Source: Diplonema papillatum (Eukaryota; Euglenozoa; Diplonemea; Diplonemida; Diplonemidae). Taken from it: 64,000 nt of DNA. The position numbers and the translations under genes were made by a program. Positions 31,791 to 42,472 of the stretch are shown piece after piece. Within the stretch, counting starts at the first letter, position 1. Each line of letters begins with the position of its first letter. Under the pieces are notes generated by a model. The model was not told where the DNA came from. It made no database searches and was given only the letters and a program-made list of their open reading frames with translations. The DNA lies in NCBI GenBank assembly GCA_030068145.1, contig JAPJBO010000225.1, forward strand, positions 212,462-276,461. The letters run 5' to 3'.

Positions 31791-34290
31791 ACTTCTTAAG
31801 ATTTTGTTGGTTCGCGGCCTGTGGGTCATTTCTTCAGTTAGAACCAACTCGTCCGGATCAACCCACTCGTTGTCTCACTCCTGACTGATCTTGAGATGAC
31901 TTTTGCAATCTCACAGCAGGTCACGGTCCTTTTGAAGGACCTGTATCTATATATACGGGATGCAAAAATGTAGGAGCTGTGAACAGAAGAACCAGGACCA
32001 AGCAAACAACGAGCAAAGGTGACGCATGAGGCGGCACATGCAACCCACACTCGGACCTTTCAAAGCTAGCACGAAGAGACACAAACAAACCAAACTTGTA
32101 GTGCCGATTGTACAAGCACAAGCGTTTCGAGACTGATTTCGGTCAAACGCCACAACCACTTGCTGCAGCGCAGCTCTGGGTTTGCACAGTTAGGGCCGGA
32201 GAAAAAGGGAGTTCCTTTCTTTGATTTTGGAAGCAAAGTCTGAGGGGAGCTACCTTGCACGCCTATTTTGGGGAACCGAAGCAGCATCCCACAGCCAGCC
32301 ACGAGGTATTCCATGGCAACCTTGCGCAGGCTACGTCAATCGCCTGGTGAATTATCCGTCTGACTCACCGACAGAGTTTCCTGTTGAGTATCCTGGGTGT
32401 TACCGGGTACCGACCCTTCCGGCACCCTTCCAAACAGTCATCATTTTACCGTGGTTCGCATCTCTTGGCGACTGTTGGCGACAGGCATCGGTATTACCAG
32501 CCAAAAGGGTCCAATGGGATTTCCACACGACAAGGAGGCCGCATACTATTATAAAGAGGTTCACCAGAAGTGTGGGTTCCATTCGAATTCCAAGCAATTT
32601 CCAAGCAAGCCTCAGACCAGTCTGACCACCTCTTCGTTGTGCCGTTTTTTTTTGTAGTTGTACGATTTACTGTTGTGCTGAAAAGAACATTTCCGGAACA
32701 AAGGCACTCCAGATCTGCAGAAATATTCCCCCCTAGAGAGAGGGTTATTCCCTGTACACGCGAAGAACCAAGCTTCGGCCTTATCGTCACTTCCACCCAC
32801 TGATGAATTGATGATGATCACCCGTCGAATGCCCCCTTTCCGGTGATGTTCCTTTTCTTTCAATTTCTTGCGATGAGACGACGATGGGGCAGTCTTGCTG
32901 TTTGGTGCAACCGTATCATGTAGTTACGGCAAGAAACAGCAGTTTTTGCTGCGCAATACCACCCGGGGGTAAAGGGTGAATTAGGGAGGGTTAGTATCCC
33001 ACACTATCTCGAAGCAGGATCTTCAACCCTGAGGAGATACATATAACCCTATTTTTTGCGCTAACAACGATTAGCATGCACCTTGCCTCCAGGTGTCGTG
33101 GGGCGTATGATATCTACGCTGGTCCACTCCGATCCCGATGGAGCTGCATTGCGTTTTGCTTGCCGCTGTTTACCACAGCGTTCATCCTTATCCGCGAGAG
33201 CTGTATAGAATTGCCGCCGTATCGAGGTAATCTCAGTCTCAGAAAGGGATGGACCGGCTTAATGATGTCAAGCTCGACTGCATGGATCTAAGCATCTAAG
33301 CAAAAAGCTCGCACGCAGCAAAGCAGGGCACGCTTTGTAAACTCCCAGCGGAACTGGAGGAATAAATAAGACGCACCCGATGCCGTACCTGCTTGCCTGT
33401 CGCGGTGTCTGTCATACCACTCCCCCCTTCCCTTGGTCTCACCCTCGCATATGCGAGGGTTGACCACTCGCGCGTACTATAAACGCGATGTGCGAAGTTG
33501 CAAGGTAGGAATCCATGGCCCCAACCCCAGATTACACCCTTACATCCTGAGGCCGCCACGCTTTTCCAATATCGAGCCAAATCTCGAAAAGACTTATAGA
33601 TCACTGATCGCTTGCGTGCGCACAAACAAAGTATTTCAAAGTACGGTCCCTCTCCGAAAGGAAATCCCCAGTTTGTTTTCTCCCCTTTCAACTTCTTCTG
33701 GCTCCTGATGCTCACAAGGAAAAAAACTTGGATCTTCAGGTTCCACGCTCATTATGTCCGTCTGGTGCGTCCGTGGGTTAAAGCACAGTAACCCGGTGCA
33801 GGATGGGACACAATCGTGAGCGTACCTCCAGCATATTTTTTTTTGACAACACAGGGAACCACTCCGTGCATTCTTGCTTCATCACCGAACATCGTACAGA
33901 AGATTTTCCCCGTGTCCTCAGTTTCCGCGAAACCCCTTTTTCCACCAAAAGAACCCATTTGGCCTTCGTGAAATGGGTTATTTTGGTGGAAGCGAAAGAA
34001 AAATGCAACGTCCTGGTCTTACCCGGTCTAGGGCAGCGTCGTTAGAATACGGCTTTTGGACGTACGTGGTATTGGAGCTGGAATGCTTTATTCTTTGCTA
34101 CAGCATACCGCGCCGTGGACCTGTCAGCTCTACGAAAGGAAAGTACCTGCCATGCAAAGATACACAACAGGTCCTACGCTCACACACAAACACAACGCAC
34201 CGTGCTTGTACTCAGAAGTCGCTGTGCGTGAGGAACCCTAGCTGTCGAGAAGAGAAAAAAAAGACGGTAACACAAAAAAAGCAAAGGGTG
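31791..34290. other. Gene-free 2.5-kb stretch
   Basis: No gene. ACATTTCCGGAACAAAGGC near 32688 and ATTCCCTGTACACGCGAAG near 32748 match strings near 13323 and 9575, so parts of an old dispersed element are present. CTGCCGCTGTTTA-CACAG-type strings link about 33160 to about 19313. A GAACCCATTT/AAATGGGTT inverted string lies at about 33949-33978. Confidence 0.4.
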
Positions 34291-34661
34291 GGGGTCGAAT
34301 AATAACAGTTGTTTGTCATGACGTGCACGTGTCTAGCTGTCAAAAAACACGACCGGTATTGGACCCTGCTACTGTTCGACACATCATGCTTACCCGGTAT
34401 ATCTTTTGGTATCATCGGTTATATGCGATCGACGGAACGGCGGTAGCTGAGACCGCTCTCACCTCACACCAACTACACATTGAAGGGGGGGAAGCGATAC
34501 TATTACAGCGCCAACACGCGCGTGTCCGTTGTCGTAGAGATGCGCCGACGCTGTGGACTGCAATCCTCCCTAGCACTCTTTGGGTTGGAATGAAAAACCC
34601 TCCCTAGCCCCGGCGAATCGAATAAAAACACAGGTGTCATTATTCGACCCGGCCATTTAAA
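34291..34661. mobile_element. MITE with GGGTCGAATAAT ends, copy B
   Basis: GGGGTCGAATAATAACAGTT at the left, complemented at the right by CACAGGTGTCATTATTCGAC then CC; TTTAAA follows at 34656-34661. Internal CACGTGTCTAGCTGTC and CTACTGTTCGACACATC pieces match copy A at 23313-23681. Confidence 0.75.
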
Positions 34662-37600
34662 GCCATGCGAACTTTCTCAAAAATGAGAACCTGTCGACAA
34701 CAACGCCACCAGATGCCCGACAGTAAAAGAATTGTCGAAAGACAAAGCACTGGAAACACAAGAAATTCACTCTTTCGTTCTAAAACAAATAGGAGACGTC
34801 CCGGGATCATTTAAGATTTATCAGAGATTTGCCTTACCCAAGGAGGTCGAATCGAACCCAGCAACTTCTGCCGAGGAACCATTGCGGCAAGGAATCAGCC
34901 CTTTCGGGTGGGTTGGTGTGGGACTTGCTGTAGTTGGAGGAGCATTTCAAACCCTGTGTTGTGACGGCCCTCGGTGGGCTCATCGGGGACTTAGGGTGGC
35001 GTTGTTAAGAAACGGCGTTTTTTTAAGGATTCTGTGCTGTTGGAGTGACGGTATATTGAGTTGATAGGATGAAAATGCGGCGGCAGGAGCCGACAAGCAC
35101 CTTTGCACCATCCAAAGGCTTGCCGGGGGCGAGAAAGATCTGATAGAGATCCTTGACAAAGTGAAGAGGAAGGAAACACTCCGTTCCCGTTTGTTGTGCT
35201 GTTGAGGAACTCTGATCCATACTCGAAGATGAGGAAGCAGAATACTCCCGAAGTGTGGCAGCGTTGTTGTTCGCTAGAGGATGCCCGAAATGCGAAAGAA
35301 ATTAGTTAGCCTCGCGAATTTCTCGTGACCAACTCCCGGGGGCCGGACGATCCGTAACAACGTCCCTGGGGGGGAAGCTGCCAGGAAATAACCACGCCAT
35401 GCAAATCGTGGGCCAAGAGGTAACACTGTCGCAACCCGTCCGTTCCGCCCTGTGATACCGTCTCAAAACTAGCCGTAGCCTACGGGGATACGCCCATTGG
35501 AAGTTAACAATATAGGAAACGAAAGAGAGAAGCCGGCGGAATGGCGGAAACACACGACAAAATAAAAAGTACACATGGAAAGGTCTGCCGACGATCAGCA
35601 AACCCGGCATATTTTCCGATCGGTCGAGAATCCGCCCTTGCACCAAAAGGCTGGATTGCTGTGTGTTGTAGTTTCGTTGTGGGTGTGTTGTGTAGGCTGT
35701 TGTTGGCAGTCAAAGCAAGTGCTGGGTGCTCATCTGAGACGGGCTAGATCGACTATCCACAAAGACAGGCATCGCACGCTCAGCTAGAGGAGTTTAGCCG
35801 TTAAAAAGCTTTTTAGTGCTTTTCGACCGCGAATTCCTTGCGAGGATATTTTCGGATATTTTCTGCCTACTTCGGTCGTGCTGTGTCTGTATGTGTGGCC
35901 TGTGTATATGTGGGTCTGTGTGTATGTGCTTACGTTGTGTGCCGTGTTGTGCGTGTCTGGTGGCAGAACTACAAGAGTCGTTTGCCAGATATGCAATTCG
36001 CAACCAATTTCCGACTTGCAACTTCAAAGCAAGACCCTCTTCAATTATACGGGAAAAGCCTTTTGCCCGAGGCGGTGGAAACGACTCAGGCATTAGGTAC
36101 GTGCGAGACTGAAACGAGAATTTTCCCCCTAGGCATCACGACAACACACACTTGGACCGCCACTTTGGGAATTGTGTCATCATTGCAACGTATACACTCA
36201 TATGGGACTGAGCTCACAACGATTTCCTCCAGGAAAGGATACCTTCCCGCCCGAAGTCAGCTAGAGCTTGGCTATCATGTCTACTATGTCGGGGTCCAGT
36301 ATGTCAAAAGAGTTTTTGGAGACACACGAAACAATGGGCGATCAGCATCAAGCTAACAATGACGGCGAAACGATAAATAATTTTGTTCTTCGCATGTACA
36401 TAAGCCTCTAGGGCATGTATATGCCATGATTGGTTAGTTTCGTTTTGAACTCCTCGTGTGCAGCCGTTGTTGTTGTTGTTGTTCCCGTTCCCTTCACAAC
36501 TGTACTACCTACCCAGAGGCAATTCTGCCCGAACACTACACTAAGATCTCCCCCCGTGTATATAAGCAACTTTCCATATATAAGCAACTTTCCTACCCCC
36601 CGTGTATAAACATACCGTTCCCAGTTAGGAGAAAAAGGTATCTTATATAGGGGTACCGGTTTCCGTAGGACTTTCACCAAAGACTGTGGAGCGGGAGAAA
36701 AGGTTACCAGGGGCAGCTTTTTAAATGCGCCAGTCAAACTTGCGTAAACTGTTCACGCACAGCAAAGCGAAACAGCGAGATGCTGACTGTTCTCATCTGT
36801 GTGGTCGTGTTAACTGCAGCTATATCTGGTCCGCTGCGAAGCAATGGTGCCGAAGTCGTTGGTACCCGCAGCTGCTCTAATTCGGCATCTCCTTCTGTAT
36901 CATTGGACGTGCGCAGACTGCACGATCGCAGAACTGACGGTTCAACAGCGAAAGAGAGTAGCGGGTATCATCAGTCGACGAAGACTCGATGCACATTATG
37001 CGCGAATGTGAGAGAATAAATGGCGTGTTTGCCAGCCCTCCACTTGCACGTGGACAATTTCTCGTCTCGGCATGCATTGGTAGTTGGGATGCGTGGCTGG
37101 TAAGGGAGCCACCGCCCGTAGACTTGCAGGCTACACCTAGACAGTGTGTACACTCAGCGTGGATTAGATACTTTTCTTTCTAGGAATGGTCTAAAATGAG
37201 GGTGCTTATACACATGCGGGAGAGGGCGTAGGTACTCAGAAATGCCTTGGGGTGTCAGTCGGAGACTATGAGAAACACGCACAGCGTCCTAAACAACACA
37301 AATCAGTCTAACAAAAGAGGACACTTCACACCCCGGTTCCCCCCAAAAATACCAAAATCCCCTCGTATTACCGCACACTCCGCATGCGTGAGCAGCGTTT
37401 CTTCTCCTCTACTTCTTCTTCTCTGCCATCCTCCTCTTCTTTCCTCTCGTCTTTCCTTTCGTTCTCCAGAATTTTCTTTTTTTTTCTCTGTTCCCTTTTT
37501 TTCCCTTTTCACTCGTCAGTTGAAAAGCTCAAAACGCAATAAAACAAAAGAAGACACACAAAAAAAAAACAACAACGACAATACAAAAAGTTCTCATCAT

Positions 37601-38075
37601 TTAATCGACCCAATGCGTTGAGCGTGTTGAAGTGCGCGGCGAACCAAACGTCTGTCCTCAGCCACACCCGTAGCCGGCTGCCGTCGCAAGACGTAACCTT
37701 GTCCGATTATCCTTGCTATCGAGAAGTCATAGCGAACCCGTGGGCGATCTTTGGCGGTGCCTACTATTTTCGCGCCTTGGGACTCGTCTGGTCCATGCCA
37801 TTCCCTCTGCGAGGATGAACCACAACACAAACTCGGGCACACGTGTTGGGCGATTGTGACAGCAGTACGTGGCTAGCACACGGAGTAGATGCCACAGACG
37901 TTATTGGAGATTGTGGCTGTAGTACGGTTTCTTGCCATTTCCATTCTCTCCGATGTCGAGAGCCGCTCATCGCCGGTCTCTCGTCTGTCCATTCACGCCT
38001 CGCCGGAAGGCTTATTAGCATCGAAGCACATTTCCCCAGGTTAAGCCCCCAAAAAGAAAGAGAAAAGATAGCAGA
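34662..38075. other. Gene-free 3.4-kb stretch before the kinase gene
   Basis: No gene supported. A 110-residue frame at 34732-35064 has no known motif. A TATAAGCAACTTTCC unit is duplicated near 36557-36588. A pyrimidine-rich tract (about 37395-37515) and A-rich leader lie upstream of the kinase and may belong to its promoter or to an untranslated exon. Confidence 0.4.
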
Positions 38076-40952
38076 ATGGCCAGCGTGGAGACTTGGAAGC
38101 AAGAGATCAAGAACATGAAGTTCGAGCGGATACAGAAGATGGGGAAGGTGTACGTGAAGCAGAAGCGACTCGGAAGGGGTGCCTTCGGAGAAGGTTGGCT
38201 TTGTGCGGACCGCAAACACAAGCGTATGGTTGTCGTCAAGATTGCCACCGGCGCCATGTTTTCAGCAAGGGACGAGTTCAACGCAAAAAAAGAAGTTGCG
38301 TTGATGGAGTCGCTGGACCACCCAAACATCGTCAAGTTCCACGAGGCATGGATAGAAGGCGCCGAAGGAGTCGACGAGAGGCTCCACATCGCCATGGAGT
38401 ATTGCGACGCCGGCGACCTGGGCACCTTACTGAAGGCCAGGCTAGCGGATGAGCGCAACGTAGCGTTGCTGGCAAAGGTCTGTGTCGGCAATTGTGGTTT
38501 TCCTTTATCACTAACTGCGGCCTGCTGATGGTTTGTTATCAAGCAAGTTGAACAAAAAAAATCCGCTGTGCCAATTCCCTCAGTAAACTGCAATAGTCAG
38601 AGGCGCAGTAGAGGCTTAGCAGCACGATAGAAGATGTGGAACCTCCGGTAGAACACGACGAGAACCCGGTAGGAACCCGGCAGGTCTTGCACACCAACAA
38701 ATATTTCGAGTTTTCAGGCTTCGCGTGGTGAAAACTGAAGCATATCTTTCAACCGGTGGCTGGTTGCTGTTCCCGTTCCTACACTGCTTAGAGGCACAGT
38801 AGCATGGAGGCGCGGCGAACGAGTTTCTGCCCTCCGTTTTGTCTGACGAGAACTACCAAGAACGGGTGAAGGAATCAGCCGTTGTACTGATATCACTAGC
38901 GCACGGAATGTTGAGTGACTACCTTATCCCGGAAAACCGAGCGAGGGCAGTGGAGGCTAATTAATTAGAGTGTTTTCTGCCCCATGGAACACCGATGCCA
39001 CAGATCTCGAGAGAAACGCGCCGTGCTTGCGAGTCGCTGCTAGAAGGAAAACGCATGGAAGACCTGTTGACCAACAAGGAGCTTTTCGTCTCAACGCATA
39101 CCCAGATCACGCAAACCGCCGAGACCATTTATGCAAACGCAGTCGAATTGGAAGGCAGAGTCAATACGTGGTCCCTGCCCGAGCTCGAGTCATGGCTGGT
39201 GCAACTCCTTTGGGGCCTCTGGTACATTCACAAGAAACGGGTTGTACACCGAGACATCAAGCCCGAGAATATCTTCCTCAGCGGCGGCGGTAAGATCATC
39301 AAGATAGGTGTGACTTTGTGTTTTGTGCTTTGTAGTCGGCTAGCCCCTTTCTTCTGTCAGTGGAAAAGCCCCTTTCTTCTGTCAGTGGAAAAAACAGTGT
39401 TCCCTGCTATCCAGGTCGAGCCAAGGATTCATATATCAACCCGTATCTGCAACTCCCCCCTCCCTTCTCCCAAGAAGACTTGACGCAATGCATGGAAGGC
39501 AGACAGTATCCTCCGCACTCACTGACGAGCCTCAACAGCTCGTCGACACCGCGGTGGAAAAATCGAACGAAACAAAGGACCCCAGTCGCGCAAGGCTTCA
39601 ATCCTTGTTTTGTATTCCCTTCGTTCATACATGCCATGTTCCCCACTCTTTCCTCAGGAGACTTCGGGATCTCCGGTCTGCAAAGCCACACGAACGCGAA
39701 CTTGAACACCCGTGCGGGCACGCCGCTGTACATGGCACCCGAAATGTGGGACAACGGCACGTATACCGACCGAGTCGACGTGTTCGCACTCGGAGCCATG
39801 TTCTACGAGCTCTGCGGGCTGGTCCGCGCCTTTGATGCGCGGTTCCCCACCGCCGAGAGGTGGCCCGGCGCGTTCGGCCAGCAAAGCGTCAAGTTTCTGA
39901 AGCGGCAGATCATATACTCGGCCATCCGCCCCATGGCGCTCCCGCAGACCCAGATCGAGTCGTCGTTTTTTGAGGTGGTTCGCACGATGACGCGCAAGTC
40001 GGCGGATATCCGCCCCACGGCAGGTCAAGTCCTGCGGTCCATCCGCATCCAACTAGTCGCCAGACGCGTCATCGACATTTTCTCGGCAGAAGGCGAAGGA
40101 TGCCCGTCAGCTCACCCGCTCCTCTTGAACTCGGACGCCCGCCACCACAACGTCCACAACCCAGCGGACAACCAGTACACTCTTCATGACACAGCGCGTT
40201 TTCAGTGCAGTGTCCCTGACGCTGAAGTGCTCATCGTGACGAGCAACGTGCGTGTATCCATTCGGGCGGAAGCCTCGTCTGCTTCTCCGGTGCTCGGGTT
40301 CCTGTTCTCGGGCGACATCATCGAGGTACACGAGCGGCAATGCATCGAAGGAACGGAGTGGGTTCGCTTCCAGAACGGATGGTGCGTTGCGGAACATGAC
40401 AAACAGCCGCTCACTGCACCATGCCCGGAGGAGTTGCTCTCGCGTGATCCGGAAGGCATCAAGGCTTTGGGTATGCCCCAGGGAGGGAAACAAGGGGAAC
40501 CAATAGGAGAGAGTCCGCTAGTCGGGCAGTCTAACCAGAGGCCACATGGGGAAAATGAAATCGTCGAAAGACAACGGACTGGCGTTCATCACAAGAAAGG
40601 TCGAGGTTATTCACGATCTCTCCGAGATCTGCAACACTGTACGTATGCTCAGAAAAGCGCAGTGATCACTGCACCGGCTTTTACTCGCCCACCCCGCCTG
40701 CTCCGATGCTCGTTCTCGGACCCAGGATTTCGAACAGAGCATCAATCGAGCAAATGTCAGCCGGGGGCTAATTCCCATTCTCGAACACAATTTAACTTTT
40801 TGTCCATTCTCGAACACTCGCTAACTTTTTGCCCATTCTCGAACACTGAAAATTTGCCCACGGTGGGATTCGAACTCACCCCCCGTCCCAGCAAGTTAAG
40901 GAAGTCCCTTGTATGGACACCGGATTCTGGAAAAGTCCCTTGTATGGACTAG
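38076..40952 (+). CDS. NEK-like protein kinase with C-terminal SH3b-like domain, three exons
   Basis: Serine/threonine kinase of general NIMA-related appearance. Exons: 38076-38477, 39004-39307 and 39658 onward; introns are GT-AG, and the joins (LLAK/ISRE, and IIKI-G-DFG in phase 1) restore the kinase motifs. Glycine loop GRGAFGEG (33-40), VVVKIA with Lys55, Glu73, HRDIKPEN (216-223), DFG (237-239), GTPLYMAPE (256-264). About 60 extra residues lie between GTLLKARL and SWLVQLLWGLWYIH. Residues about 424-487 (VTSNVRVSIRAEASSASPVL, GDIIEVHERQ, WVRFQNGWC) read as a bacterial-type SH3 domain. The last ~60 residues before the stop run through a minisatellite and tRNA-like repeat (40765 onward), so the true end may be an unseen intron near 40470 (GG/GTATGC) or earlier. 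Full reading gives 666 residues. Function and localisation unknown. Confidence 0.82.
38478..39003 (+). other. Kinase intron 1
   Basis: 526-base intron, AAAG/GTCTGT to CCACAG/ATCTCG, phase 0. Contains stops in frame with the exons, so splicing is needed. No gene or known repeat inside. Confidence 0.75.
39308..39657 (+). other. Kinase intron 2
   Basis: 350-base intron, ATAG/GTGTGA to TTTCCTCAG/GAGACT, phase 1, splitting the Gly just before DFG. TTTCTTCTGTCAGTGGAAAA is duplicated at its start (about 39348-39390). Confidence 0.8.
40765..40855. repeat. About 29-bp minisatellite (CCCATTCTCGAACAC...ACTTTTTG), locus 1
   Basis: Three units beginning GGGGCTAATTCCCATTCTCG, then AACTTTTTGTCCATTCTCG and AACTTTTTGCCCATTCTCG. 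The same start and units are at 57741-57850. It lies inside the apparent 3' end of the kinase frame. Confidence 0.9.
40857..40935 (-). repeat. tRNA-like B-box fragment (SINE-like)
   Basis: On the minus strand GGTGAGTTCGAATCCCACC forms a perfect tRNA T-arm and matches the pol III B box. No A box at the right distance is clear. TCCCTTGTATGGAC is repeated at about 40906 and 40934. Probably a piece of a tRNA-derived SINE rather than a tRNA gene. Confidence 0.4.
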
Positions 40953-40960
40953 GTGTTTAA

Positions 40961-42300
40961 TTCAACTAATCCCGAGCAAAGCCCCGGCAGGAGCGCGGAT
41001 GTCCACCAAACCGGATCAGTCATTTGTTTCTGGTCTACTGTTTGAGCGCCCTGCCACTGCTCGCCGGGACTGAATACCGACCAGCAGAGCATGCGTGGGG
41101 GCATGCCAGGCTGATGCCTGAGGTGCGAGCCGCGGTCCACCTGAGGGGGGCCGTCGCGCGCCGAGAGCCGGTCGATCGGCTGGATCCAGCTGCCATTCAT
41201 CCCGCCTAGTACTCGAAGTGCGGAGATCCGTCTGGCGCCTGACGAGCGCCAGGCCGAAGACGGCCAGGCTCGCTTTGGTTAAGATCCGCCGTGCCGCGTG
41301 CATGGCGTGAAGCTCGCCTCGTTGAGATCCGTATACCCTGCGTAGGCTCGCTTTGGTTGAGATCCGCCGTGCGGCGTGCACGGCGTGAAGCTCGCCTGGT
41401 TGAGATCCGTTCCTGGTCACTGACGTGTAGGCTCGCTTTGGTTGAGATCCGTCTACCCTGAACACCGACGTGTAGGCTCGCTTTGGTTGAGATCCGGCGT
41501 GCAGCGTGCACGTGAAGCTGGCCTGGTTGAGATCCGTCTGGCCTGATCACTGGCTCGCTTGGGTTGAGATCCGCCGTGCCGCGTGCACAGCGTGAAGCTC
41601 TCCTGGCTGAGATCCGTCTGGCCTGATCACTGACGTGCAGGCTGGGATTCTCGGAAGCTGTTTGCGGATGCCTGCTCGAAGGGGTTGGGTGCAACCCTGT
41701 CGTTCTTGCGGACGGCGTGGTGTCGTCTACTGCGCTTCCTGTCCGGGCGTCCGGGCCTGAAGCTCGCGTCCGTGTCGGTGGCCGGTCTGTGGTATACGGA
41801 GATGACGGGCGTGCAAGTTTCGGTGGAACAACGTCGTTCTGGCAAGCCTTGTCCAGGGCCAGTCCATAGCTAGAATGCTGCTTGCCCGGTCCACGGGCTG
41901 TAGAAAGGCATCGTCAGGGCGAAGGCGAGACGTGAACGTAGCGGACCTTCCGAGTCGCCCTGTCCACTCCTATGCCGTGTCCCGTTCCTCGGGCGGTGCC
42001 CGGTTAGGCGGATGCCAGGCCTCCACACGAACGATGAGGCGACGGCAGACCTCTTGGTCCCGGGCACCTCCAGCTTGTGCCGTAGGCTGCTGGTTCTTGC
42101 GCATTGATCTTTGGCTTCTCTTCTCTTTTGCGTCGGTCCATTGGGATAGAGCCATTGGGATAATCCCAGAGTCCCGCGAGGCGAATGCGAGCAGCCAGGC
42201 ATCGCGAGCCGGCCCGCCGCAGCCAGTTGTGTTAGATTGAAGCCAACTCAGGCCTTCGCCAGTTGAGCTGTGACTGATGCGGTAGCCGGGACGATCTCCC
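40961..42300 (+). mobile_element. Crypton-like family member 1, interior without recombinase
   Basis: Its left 75 bp (TAATCCCGAGCAAAGCCCCGG region to CGGATCAGTCATTTGTTTC) and right 140 bp (ATAATCCCAGAGTCCCGCGA to TGACTGATGCGGTAGCC) match those of 46494-48244, but the interior is different: a tandem array (41264-41640) and about 500 bp with no gene recognised. Reads as a non-autonomous derivative. No terminal inverted repeats, as expected for tyrosine-recombinase elements. Confidence 0.65.
41264..41640. repeat. Complex tandem array GGCTCGCTTTGGTTGAGATCC
   Basis: Seven or so imperfect units built on GGCTCGCTTTGGTTGAGATC plus CGCCGTGC-GCGTGCA-GGCGTG and AAGCTCGCCTGGTTGAGATC. Unit lengths vary. 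The repeated peptides on the minus strand come from the array. Confidence 0.85.
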
Positions 42301-42468
42301 CAACTGAGGCAGCCGCCGGGCAGCCAACTTCGCCGGTCAGCTCGTTCCCAAGGTACCAGCAAGCCAGCTAAGGAGAGCTAACCGAATGATCCTTTGGTAG
42401 GTGTGACATGAATTAAACGGATGTTAAACTGGCGGGTGACTCTCTCCAGGAGGCAATTTAATAGGTGT
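42301..42468. other. Left flank of the piggyBac
   Basis: Short unassigned stretch ending at the TTAA target at 42469-42472. Confidence 0.5.
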
Positions 42469-42472
42469 TTAA

